From Acanthacorydalis orientalis (Eukaryota > Arthropoda > Insecta > Megaloptera > Corydalidae): a stretch of 64,000 bases of DNA. The notes under the pieces are model-generated. The model was not told the DNA's origin. It did no database searches and worked only from the letters and a program-made list of their open reading frames with translations. A program made the position numbers and the translations under genes. Positions 24,370 to 62,318 of this stretch are shown piece by piece. The stretch spans positions 4,570,461 through 4,634,460 of the forward strand of contig CM068313.1 of NCBI GenBank assembly GCA_034766995.1, given 5' to 3'. The first letter of the stretch is position 1. Each line of letters begins with the position of its first letter.

Positions 24370-24900
24370 TACTACGATGCCACAGCGGTCCCAAATTGCA
24401 AAAACTTGTCGAAAATATTAAGATGTTTTTCAATTTTTATGAAAGATTTTATATTTGAGATCGTTGATTACGTATCTGAAGTCAAATTTTGAAAAAACAA
24501 AATGGCGGTTTCAAAATTGCGCACCACTTTGTTAAAAAATAATTCATTTCTTTCGAAACTCTGTATTTAAGGGTTTTTGAAGTCACTGATTACGAATATA
24601 AAGTCAAGTTGTGAAAAAACAAAATGGCGGTTTCAAAATGGCGCATCGTTTTGTTAAAAAATAATTCAAATTTTTCCAAACTCCGTATTTATTGGTTTTT
24701 GGAGCCGCTGATTACGATTCTGACTTTTTTAAAAAAAAAAAACAAAATGACTGATTCAAAATGGCGCACCATTTTGTTAAAAAGTAACTTAATTTTTTCG
24801 AAACTCCATATTTATGAGTTTTTGGTGTCGTTGGTTACACATATGACCTTTATTTTTTTAAAAAAAAATGGCGGACTCAAAATGGCTGATTATTTTTTTT
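24370..24900. repeat. Tandem array of ~122-bp units, about 4.3 copies
   Basis: Each unit contains AACAAAATGGCGGTTTCAAA, GCGCACCA-TTTGTTAAAAA, TTTCGAAACTC, and TGATTACG/GTTACAC followed by a spacer. Successive AAAATGGCG/AAAATGACT starts lie at about 24500, 24621, 24745 and 24865; the first partial unit (from about 24370) is more diverged. An inverted copy is at 25225-25345. Confidence 0.85.
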
Positions 24901-25224
24901 AATAATGTTTAACTAAAAATTATTTTTACAGAGGTTTTTGAGATATCTAAAAATGAACCTGAAATAATTTATAAAAAAGCAATATTGCGCCAATATATCA
25001 ATATGAGATACAGTATATTGATATTATACAGGATAGGAAATACATAATATATTATTAATATAATATACTTAATATGATATTTATCGTGGTATGTATAATG
25101 TGTAAACGTCGCAAACGTTCATTTTTTTTGTTCTTGTGTGGTAGTTTTCGAAAAACAGTTTATCAAGAGTAACTGAGTACACTATAGGGTCACGATACTT
25201 TTTGGTTTAATAAACATTATTTTA

Positions 25225-25345
25225 AAAAAAATGATCAGTCATTTTGAATCCACCATTTTGTTTTTTTTGTAAATAAATGTCATTTTTGTAATCAACGACC
25301 CCAAAAATCCATTTTGAAAAAATTGAGTTACTTTTCAATAAAGTC
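25225..25345 (-). repeat. Inverted copy of the ~122-bp unit
   Basis: Read on the minus strand it gives TTGAAAAGTAACTCAATTTT, GGGTCGTTGATTACAAAAAT and ACAAAATGGTGGATTCAAAA, matching the + strand array at 24370-24900 unit by unit. It forms the right arm of the TTAA-bounded element. Confidence 0.8.
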
Positions 25346-25589
25346 ACCCGTGACCACCGTCGAGATAAACGCACTATTGGTAAGAATATGATCTTATTTA
25401 ATCATATTACTTAATATTTTGTGATTATATGGTTAGAATAATGAAACTTCTATTGTGGACCCCAGGGCAAAACGTATAAAAATTTCGCGGCAGTCAACAT
25501 GTTAATAAATGATTAACGATCATAATTAATTATTACTTACGGACATTTTGATGGCAATGTCATTATATTCAAAGCGTGAAGGTTGAGCA

Positions 25590-25720
25590 TGAAGGCCATC
25601 GAATTATACATATGCAAGAATCAAAAATGATCAATAATCATTTATTGAAAAATTCTGTTTAGATTTTTTACGGTTTGTGAGATTAAAAAGTAATACGTTT
25701 CCGAAAAAGTTTATATTATT
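25590..25720 (+). mobile_element. Foldback-type MITE, forward arm
   Basis: GGCCATCGAATTATACATAT, GCAAGAATCAAAAATGATCA, ATAATCATTTATTGAAAAAT and ACGGTTTGTGAG. It lies 85 bases beyond the TTAA-bounded element. Confidence 0.65.
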
Positions 25721-26687
25721 TTTCAAAGAAACGTTTCATACCGAAACTGAGAATTAAAAATACAATTCAGTGTTACAATCTTAATCGTGCGTTCCAGACC
25801 GGGAAACTATTCATTATCCATTGTCCGTTCTAGAGCACCGGTCGTGTAACCAATCTAATAAACGTACCCTGACCACTGACACCTCTCTGTTTCCGTTGCA
25901 AACACTTCGTGGACTGTTTCAACAATCTTGACATTAAATCGTGCCGCCATAATCCTACCCGGACAACACTGTTACAATATATTAAACGGGTCGTACGATT
26001 CCCTCCACCCACTACAAGAAATATATTGTAAATATCTGTGAACGCTTTGACATTAATTCGCTGCTAGATCATTATATCGCGTGCTTAAAACCATTAACCT
26101 TGTTTTATTAGACGTGGTGTTCTGTGAATAGCATTAAAGCGAGGAAAGGCTGAGTGGCTTCCATCGATTTTCGGCTATGGGACTTAGTAGCCGCAACGTA
26201 CATTGTACCAGGTGTACACTGCAGTATGTTTTATAGCGACTGTATTTCTATATAAAAAATTTTTTATAGCCGGTGAATAAATATTTTTTCTTATATTTCA
26301 AACTGAAACCTAAATCGAATTACACGTCTATTTGTAATATTGAAAATAGCATTTTTTTCTATTTCACTCTTTTCGTCGATATTGAAATATATAGTTTTTT
26401 AAGCCAATGTGTATATGTATGTAGAGTAAAATTTTGGTATTTCTTTTACGTTCAGGAATGAATTAATGTATATTTGAAGATTAAAGAAGTATCGAAATCT
26501 ATGATCACTATCACTCGAGCAGAGATAATACTTGTATCATCCTCGATTATACAATCAGATTTAAGTTACCATTTATTTAAACCTAGATAAACAATATGCC
26601 CAGTCTTCTATAAAGTCTGTTTAATTATAAAACAAAATAGGAACTGATTTTCTAAAATTAATAAACTTTGATCTGGGAACGCAAATA
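25721..26687. other. No gene recognised
   Basis: A modestly GC-richer patch at 25790-26260 shows neither coding homology nor repeats shared with the rest of the window. Confidence 0.5.
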
Positions 26688-27253
26688 TTAGATTGGTACG
26701 AAAATAATTGCGGTTTTTGTTTTCAGAATTCTAACCTCACTTCTTTCAATGAAAGTGTCATTTCATCGTGTTCATGTTAATATCATTTTAAAATGGATTT
26801 TTCGGTCTGTATTTCGGTAACATCGACTTTGGTTTTCTTATTAATTTTGCTTCAAATGGGGCTACTGAATTAAAGATGGAAAAGAAGCAAATAAGTTCAA
26901 TTTTTGTATGAGTTCAAAACGGATAGTAAAGCAGCAAAAACTGTTGTAACTAACTGATGCTTTTGGTGTCAGTACTGTTAAGGAACGTACGGTGCAATGG
27001 CGGTTCTAAAAAATTCGTGCTGGGAACGAGAGCTTTTAAGATGAAGGTCGCGCGCGTCCTCCTTCAGTTCATAACGACCAACTGAAGACATTAGTTAAAT
27101 CAGAACCATGCACAACAATTCGAGAGCTTGCACAAAAGTTAGACGTTACTCATCCAACAGTTCTGGGCCACTTAAAACAGCTAGGAAAATCAAAAATAAA
27201 AATGTATATGAATTTGAAAGTCATAAACCGCAATTATTTTTCTACCATCCTAA
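26688..27253 (+). mobile_element. Internally deleted mariner, 566 bp, Hsmar1-type terminal repeats
   Basis: The left end TTAGATTGGTACGAAAATAA and the reverse complement of the right end, TTAGGATGGTAGAAAAATAA, are imperfect inverted repeats continuing into TTGCGGTTT. Each is flanked by a TA (26686-26687 and 27254-27255), the mariner target duplication. The core TTAGGTTGGT and ATTGCGGTTT closely resemble the ends of Hsmar1/SETMAR-type mariners. Inside are relics of the N-terminal DNA-binding domain: MEKKQI at about 26876, FGVSTVKERTVQW-like, then HNDQLKTLVKSEPCTTIREL and AQKLDVTHPTVLGHLKQLGK. The catalytic domain is entirely deleted. Confidence 0.88.
26876..27195 (+). pseudogene. Mariner transposase N-terminal (paired helix-turn-helix) relic
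   Basis: This is the coding relic inside the 566-bp element. MEKKQI and an in-frame stop after SSIFV are followed by shifted frames giving DAFGVSTVKERTVQW, then NDQLKTLVKSEPCTTIRELA and KLDVTHPTVLGHLKQLGK. The second part forms the second helix-turn-helix. After LGKSKIKM the sequence jumps to the right terminal repeat, so no DDD residues exist. Too broken to produce protein; such copies could be mobilised only by an active relative. Confidence 0.75.
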
Positions 27254-27255
27254 TA

Positions 27256-28009
27256 ATGTAATTTTTTTCCATTTATAGATACTTTTACATGACGATCAAT
27301 CTGTGAAAGTGTGTTAATAAATAAAAATTAAAAAAGTGATATTTCAACAAGAAGGAGAACATCATTGTAAGAAAACAAATAAATGAGTCAAAGTTATAAA
27401 TCCATATTATATTTCACTGAAAGTATATAAGTGGTTTAAAAACTTTAAGAACATTTTATATTCGCATACCATACATTTATTTTACTACGAACAAAAATCC
27501 ATTTATAGAACCGAACAATATACAACAATAACAACTATGCATATTAATTAACTACCGTAAGATATCAAAGACCACAAAAACGGAAACTCATGTGTAAATC
27601 ATATAAATTTCAATTAAAACGTTATTAATTTCGTGGACGGCGACTCCGAGCCTCGTATGAAATTTTAAAATCGTATAAACGTTCATGACGTTATCGTCGG
27701 TACGGACGGCGGAAAAAAAACTCATTCAAAGTTTTCAGTATGAAAGAACGGTCGGCGGGGCTTATCGATATTCGAAAAAAAAACAGCAGGGTAATTGATG
27801 GTCGGAATACTGGGTACGACATACAGCGGGGGCCCTATGGAGAATATGAACGGAATTTGTAATTCGAAGATTTTTTTTCCAGAGCGCTTGCTTTTTAAAA
27901 AAAAACGTTTTCATAGATTGTGGAAAAATATTTATGATTTAACATGTTTTTATAAACATATGAGGGCAAGTTGAACAGTAAAGCTTCATTCAAAACATAC
28001 AAAAAAAGT
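27256..28009. other. No gene recognised; GC-richer patch
   Basis: 27620-27860 contains CG-rich short runs (GTCGGTACGGACGGCGG, GGTCGGCGGGGCTTATCG) without an open frame that I can place. Confidence 0.5.
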
Positions 28010-28275
28010 CTTATTTTACATACATGCCTTTTATTGTAATTTTTGTACATTGTCCACCCTAACGTATATGCATTTAGTCAAACAGTTAATTAACTTTTAG
28101 ATCCTGTCCTGAAACACTCTCTTAAACTGTATTAATGACCTCATCATTAGAAAGAATCTTTTGTCCTTTCAACTCTTAACAGCCCGAAAAGATGAAAATC
28201 ACTTGATACTAAATCCATGAGTTCAAAACCTATTGAATGTAATGATTTTTTTATTAATCCTGTAAGTAATATAGC
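28010..28275 (-). pseudogene. Mariner-like transposase C-terminal relic
   Basis: On the minus strand the sequence reads ELMDLVSSDFHLFGLLRVE, where SSDFHLFG is the block holding the third catalytic Asp. Then, after stops and shifts, come EVINTV-like and CLTKCIYVRVDNVQK, which corresponds to the W-x-K-C-I-x-x-x-G-D-Y-V-E-K ending of mariner proteins. The catalytic Asp itself survives. Both the upstream DNA-binding part and QDNAPxH block are absent or unrecognisable. Old, heavily decayed copy. Confidence 0.6.
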
Positions 28276-28471
28276 ACAAGAGTGATTTCGCAAGAAATCA
28301 AAAAGTTTCTTCGAGAACTGAATTCAAAAATTCATTAACCGTTGGACTAAGTGTGTAGAAGTTATGACGGATATACAGAAAAATGACCTTAATAAAAACC
28401 CTGAATGTATAATAAGAGTTTTTTTTTTACTTCTTAAATCTCTGTTTTCTTCTTGATTTGCTCTCGTATGT

Positions 28472-28477
<6 letters not shown>

Positions 28478-28551
<74 letters not shown>

Positions 28552-28552
28552 T
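28478..28552. repeat. (TA)n microsatellite
   Basis: About 37 near-pure TA units. Comparable arrays elsewhere: 5718-5760, 9255-9304, 10888-10945, 11692-11735, 12126-12184 (with GA), 14652-14682, 15440-15478, 16013-16080 (with CA), 21738-21782, 21866-21916 (with GA) and 22618-22672. Confidence 0.97.
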
Positions 28553-29104
28553 TAAATATACATATGTTCATTCAAAAGTTATAAGATTCATTTTATTCAA
28601 ATTATAATTGTATGTTTTTATAATTAATCTGTATTACAATTAATCTAAATGTTGACATAACTGGGGGACATTCTGATTCAATTAGATCAACCCTGTCTAA
28701 TTACCAGTCTGTGGACCATCGGTTAGCAGCATTCTCTTTATGCTAGTGAATCCTATTTCGAAAATCTGAATAGAAAAGAAATCGAATAGAACTCAAATAG
28801 AAAATCGACCTGTATACAACAGGCAGACATTTTCAGTCCGTAGCAGCCCACACCATTTTTAGAAGTATCGAATTTTTGAATTCTTACTGTATATTTAAAA
28901 ATCTTATTAGATTTTTGTATACCTTTATGTTAATTCTGTCATCGAAATGCGCATAAGCATCAATCAAAAAATGAACAATTAAGATTAAGAAAAGCTATTT
29001 GTTTACACATTAGCTCTCTTATTTTTATTGCTTCCTCAATTCTCTTCATCCATGATAATCGAGCTCCACATTTTATTCTTTTTCTTGATAGTATTCATTC
29101 GAGA

Positions 29105-29430
29105 GCATTTCAGTTATTTCACAAATGAATCCTTTTCTCATTCTAAAACTGTAGAGCATTTTTGTGGCCAATTGATTCATGATCATGTTTGATTTTTATT
29201 TATGTGAATTTCGATAGAGAGTCCATCTTTCACATAGAGTCGATATACAGAACAATGTCTTTTTTGAAAATATTTTTTTAACTTCTGTGTGCGTAGAAAA
29301 GATTTTTCTCTATCTTGATATTCTGAACATGATTGCATTGACATCGAAATACGCATATACAACAATCAAAAATCATTTATTGAACACTCTTGGTCGGAAA
29401 AATTGCTTAGTTTGTAGAATGGAAGACAAT
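29105..29430. mobile_element. Foldback-type MITE, full copy
   Basis: The reverse arm (CACAAATGAATCCTTTTCTC, GAATTTCGATAGAGAG) is followed, after about 80 bases, by the forward arm (TTCTGAACATGATTGCATTG, ACATCGAAATACGCATATAC, AATCATTTATTGAACACTC). A forward-arm scrap lies just upstream at 28925-28990. Ends 130 bases before the NUMT. Confidence 0.75.
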
Positions 29431-29561
29431 TAAAATTATGTTTTATTTTTTAAAAAAAAATTAAATATCTGTTCAATTTTTTGAATATTACAAAATTAAG
29501 AAAAAAATGAAACATGTTACGATTACTTTCATTCTTACTTTTGATCAAAATTATTTTCTAA

Positions 29562-30062
29562 TTCACAGTAGGTGGTCTTACATGTATAGTTTTAGCTAAT
29601 TCCTTTTTTTGATATCATTTTACATAATACTTATTATATAGCTGTTCATTTTCACTATGTTCTATCTGTAGGTCCTGTCTGTGCAATTATAGGAGGTTTT
29701 ATTCATTGATAAAACGAGAAGAATTTCAAAATTATCAATAAATGCAAACTGATTAAAAATTCAATTTTAAATTATATTCTTTGGTGTAAATTTAACCTTC
29801 TTTCCTCAACATTTCTAAGGTCTTAGAGGAATGCCTCGATGATATTCGGATTATCCAGATGCATGTACTTCTTTAAATATTGTATCATCAGTTGGATCAA
29901 CAATTTGATTAGTTGGTGTAATTTTAATCTTATTTATTACTTGAAAAAGTATAATTTTACACCGAACTGTTTTATTTCGAACTCATGCTTCATCATCCAT
30001 TGAATGAATTCAAAAATTACCTCCAGTGGAACATAGTTATTCGGAACTTCCTATACTAAGTA
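29562..30062 (+). pseudogene. cox1: NUMT: mitochondrial cox1 3' end
   Basis: Read with the invertebrate mitochondrial code, this gives [14 protein letters not shown], a frameshift in a T run, then [19 protein letters not shown] with the haem-ligand histidine region, GPVCAIMGGFIHW, and after another disruption FFGVNLTFFPQHF, GMPRWYSDYPDA, SSSIEWIQKLPPVEHSYSEL. TGA must be Trp at FIHW, at PRW and at IEW. About 165 codons of the COX1 C-terminus are covered. TAA codons interrupt the frame several times, and a shift occurs near 29610. It is followed directly by the tRNA gene that normally follows cox1 in insects. A nuclear insertion is the simplest reading because flanks are nuclear repeats. Confidence 0.93.
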
Positions 30063-30128
30063 TCTAATATAGCTGATTAGTGCCATGGATTTAAACTCCA
30101 TACTCAAAGATTTTTCTTTCATTAGAAA
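30063..30128 (+). tRNA. trnL2: NUMT: mitochondrial tRNA-Leu (UUR) copy, anticodon TAA
   Basis: Sixty-six bases fold as a mitochondrial tRNA. The acceptor pairs TCTAAT with ATTAGA, the anticodon stem ATGGA/TCCAT closes loop TTTAAAC with anticodon TAA, and the T stem is AAAGA/TCTTT. The T of the tRNA overlaps the cox1 stop region, as in insect mitochondria. All stems are intact. As a nuclear copy it is almost certainly not expressed. Sequence after 30128 could be decayed cox2 but I could not confirm it. Confidence 0.88.
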
Positions 30129-30999
30129 AAATGTAACGATATTTAATATCGAAGTTAAAAATAAATCTACTGAATGATAATTTGCTTTATGTTGAAAGAA
30201 TTCACCAGTAATATTTTTTTGTTAATTATCAGTTATAAATTGAACTCTGTTTATTAGAACATATGATGTATGAAACGGATGCAGTTCGTGCGCACCGAAT
30301 GTATTTACATCATAAATCGTTTTTTGTGTAAACAGTTTCGAAAGAAACCATTTCAATAATGAAATTTAGGAAAAAATTAACAGCTCCGAAATTGTATTTA
30401 AATAAATACCAGTGTGATCGATGGCGTTTGAAAAAATGTTTAATCCCAGTTGAATATTTTGTGAAGTAAATTATTTAATCTTTTTTATGTTGAAATCCCT
30501 AACACAAAGAACGGCGTTAATGGAAATTGTTTACAGATTCCAAAACAGTAAGAATATTTTGTTTTTTTGGTTTTATAACAAGTCTGTTTTTTTAATATTG
30601 ATGACCATGTATATATATATTTTTAATAATTATGATGTTTTATGTATTATTTCATCAGTTAGTTAATACAATAGTAAAATCAAAAAAAAATATGCATATT
30701 TTCTTAACCGGTTTCGTAAACAGCCAAATAAATTTCTATTTATTTACGATTTTTAATTATCCGTGTCAAGTTTATTCCAAGTAACCTTGTTCATCTTTTT
30801 TAATATTCAGAATAAATTCTTGTTTTAGAATGTCTTGGAAATTATATAATAATATCTTTTTTGATAAATATTTTCATCGATTAGTCAATTATTGGTTTTT
30901 TATAACTAATCTTTTATAAAATTTTCTAGTTATGAAAATATTTAATTAATTGTTTCATTGTCGACAAAGTCTGAAAATATTTTTTAAAAAGTATGTATG

Positions 31000-31029
<30 letters not shown>
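30129..31029. other. No gene recognised; possible decayed NUMT continuation
   Basis: The first 150 bases after the tRNA could be cox2, the normal neighbour, but translation gives no clear COX2 block. The remainder is AT-rich. Confidence 0.4.
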
Positions 31030-31030
<1 letters not shown>

Positions 31031-31198
31031 GAACCAAGGAATATAAAAAAACCCAGAAAGAGACCAATGAACAGATGGGATAAGGATATGAAAAACTTTC
31101 TTGGAAAACTGTGGAAAAGAGAGGCACTGAACCGAACAAAATGGAAAATCATTGAAGAGGCCTTCATCCAGCAGTGGATTAACGGAGGCTGAAGATGA

Positions 31199-31205
<7 letters not shown>
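31030..31205 (+). pseudogene. Second copy of the same LINE 3' end, shorter
   Basis: Bases 31031-31192 encode EPRNIKKPRKRPMNRWDKDM, then KNFLGKLWKREALNRTKWKI and EEAFIQQWINGG with a TGA and GATGATGAT, nearly identical to the last 53 codons of the 17.6-kb copy. Its 5' end is cut by a (TA)n array, and a second (TA)n array replaces the rest of its tail. It lies about 250 bases upstream of the TM3 exon of the GPCR. Confidence 0.85.
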
Positions 31206-31236
<31 letters not shown>

Positions 31237-31451
31237 GGGTACAAAACTGTACACTTACTTTATCAGCTTATCCAGAACTCAGTAACATTTTTTCTTTTTT
31301 AATAAAATTGAATTTATGAAAATAAAAAGAACTTAACAATCAATTTTTTTTCAACATCTATATATATATAACATATATGTATATATAACATAATATGTAT
31401 GTATAACATAATATGTATGTATATATAACATAAATCCTTTTTTTATTTCAG

Positions 31452-59656
<28,205 letters not shown>

Positions 59657-59706
59657 AGAAAAATTACAACAATACTTCACCGCCGAGAAAAATAATATGC
59701 ATTCGA

Positions 59707-59712
59707 AATAAA
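59707..59712 (+). promoter_or_regulatory. Candidate polyadenylation signal AATAAA
   Basis: This is the first AATAAA after the stop codon, 51 bases downstream. The following 4 kb is so AT-rich that many more AATAAA hexamers occur, so the true 3' end could be several kilobases further on. Confidence 0.25.
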
Positions 59713-60821
59713 ACTCATGAGTTAACTTCTTAGATACGGAGAAAAATGACATTAATTCGTAAGTGATTTAGCAAAACTAAACGTTTTCGAATTTTGTCAC
59801 CAACATAAAATAAACAATGTGATTTTTTTATATTCGTAAAACTTTATATTTATTCAGTAGTTATTAAGTTGAAAAAAAAGTTTTTGTTTATAAATTGATT
59901 AAAACGTAAATGTGACAAAAATGTTTTAAAATTTATGTATAATCTAATATTATTTGATTGTAAGAACAGATTAATTCTTTTCGAAATCGTTGGTCTCCCG
60001 TATTATTTCGATATTTTATGTTTCCAATTTGTAATTCTTAGTATAAAGTTTATGTAAATATGAAAAGAAAATCTATCATGGCGATTCTTGAAATATGTGG
60101 TAAATTTAATATAATTGAACATGAAATACTTTTTTGTTAGTTATTACTTTCTATAAAACGAAAGACGTAATATATATAGAAATTAAATAATAAGTTCGTA
60201 TATATTTTCTTTCAAACTGAAAATTGAATAAAAGCAAAATAAACCAGGTTTTGTGTATCCATTTACTGTGTAAAATGTTATCAATAAATATGTGTAAAGA
60301 ATTAAGCACAAAAGATAACTTTATAAATTTTCATAATTAAGTATAGTTTTATCTCATTTTATTTAATATCCATGCAAATATCTTTACCACTAAAAAATGT
60401 ATAAACAAATTGTTATAGACAAAGTTATTTTATTAAAACAGAGAGCGATATTTGACTTACAACGTAATGTCAAGACTCTATCTCCCTCATCAATACGAGT
60501 GTATTCTTTTCTGACACCGTTATATTTTGTGACTACTCTGATACACATGAAAGATATATAAATTGTCTTTATCTATCTTGAATGTACCAATAAACTTTCC
60601 AGTACATTTCTGATGAGAATAGTAATTATCCTTAGAGATTAAATTTCGTTGTGTATCTTTGTTACACTTGATTACAATCTAAACCGAAAAAAATATTTTT
60701 CTAAATATTCTATTTCAGGTTTTTAGACTTATTTAGCTTTATATATTGCGTATACAAAACTTGTCAACTATATTAAAATTTATAAGTATTTAATTGAAGA
60801 AATTAGATTTTTTTTACTGTT

Positions 60822-60862
60822 TTGATACTGTTTAGAAATTAACAATTTCTAAACAGTATCAA
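60822..60862. repeat. Perfect inverted repeat, 19-bp arms, 3-base loop
   Basis: TTGATACTGTTTAGAAATT, AAC, AATTTCTAAACAGTATCAA. It lies downstream of the GPCR stop codon, possibly in its 3' UTR. The two-to-three-base loop does not resemble a microRNA precursor. Confidence 0.95.
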
Positions 60863-62270
60863 TTTAAATATCGTTGTGATATTGCTAATATTTTATAAAC
60901 AATCAATTACAGCCACAATAAAGTGATTTAATATTACATAAAATAAAATATTTTTCTTTCAAAGAATTATATTTTGTATTGTTCATAATAAATAAATGAA
61001 GCTTTTGTAATTGTATTCATTAAATTTAATTTATTAAAGAAAGATTGACATTGTATACATTATTTATTTTGTATTTCAATATAAAAAAAAAAATAAGTAG
61101 AAAGTATGCAACCTAATACACAAGACACGGCGCTATATTAAATATTACTTGTTTAGTATATTAATAAATATTTTTCTTTAGTAAATATTTTATTGAATAT
61201 TATTAACAATCATGTCAATTATTTTCAAATAATTCAAATTATTATAAAATAAATGAACGAAACCAAAGTGAGACTGAGTACGAAAAATAGAAATACATAT
61301 AATTTATTCATAATATTTCTTTCCGTCTACGAAAGCTGATTTTCTTCAGTTTTTTGTAATTATTTGAAATATACATAAATTGAAAGTGAATTTTTTTTAA
61401 ATATTTCAATCTGATAAAACAATTGATTTATCAGTCAGCTTCAGAAATTTTCATTTCAGTGTGTGTATAATAAAATGATACAAATGGAACAAATAAATAA
61501 AACATTTTACATAGTATCAAAATATTTATAGTTAGAATAGATTAACCGCTATATTCTTTTAATTACACAGTAAATATGTTAAAAATATTCATAGGTTTAT
61601 AATAATTTATTATTGTATTTTGATAAATGTGATTGATTTGAGTAATTTTTTTACACAAGGTTGGTGTCCATGTGTCAAGACCATAAATAACTGATGTGTC
61701 ATTTAAATTAAATCAGATTTAATTCTTTTCATAATTGACGGTGTTTATTCCGTTATATTCATATTTACATCTTAAATTTAAATAATTTTAAGTTACTGCT
61801 TTTTTGAAACTCTACTTTTACTAATGCATTTTGTACTTGAACTTGAGGTTATTATTTCATAACCTATTTCGTAAATTAGATTATAAAGAAAAATAAATAA
61901 ATACATATGTTTTTCGATTATTTATTACTTTTCTTTTATTTAAATATTAGATTTCTTCTCTTTCTTTCTAAATCGTTTTTTCTGTAATTATTTTCATTAA
62001 CATTCTCTAATTTTTTTTAAAGAATTTTTTTAAACAATTGTAATCAAGCACGATTATTGCAGTTGATATACTTAGTACAAATATATATTACACTAAAGAA
62101 ATTATAGGAAAATGTTCAGGTTTATATATTATTTTTGTACAGTTTAATGTACTCTTTGGTATTGTATAAGTAATTATATTATTGTTAAAGAAAAATGAAA
62201 ATTTATTTATTACCAAACTTGATTTCAATTCACAAGACTTACAAAACAACTGTTAAGTCATCTTTAAGGA

Positions 62271-62318
<48 letters not shown>

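Larger units (their letters stand above)
24148..25505. mobile_element. TTAA-bounded non-autonomous element (piggyBac-like), 1.36 kb
   Basis: The left edge is TTAACACGTTGACACCC (24148) and the right edge, reverse-complemented, is TTAACATGTTGACTGCCG (25505). TTAA on both sides is the target duplication expected for piggyBac-type transposition. About 200 bases inside the left end is an array of ~122-bp repeats, and about 160 bases inside the right end is one inverted copy of the unit. A second inverted match involves GTGGTCA-ACCGGTG near the left and GTGACCACCG near the right. No transposase is encoded. Bases 24950-25220 between the repeats are AT-rich filler. Confidence 0.7.

Noticed and set aside
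30129..30300. cox2 continuation of the NUMT
   Set aside because: Its position fits, but no COX2 block could be read in any frame with the mitochondrial code.
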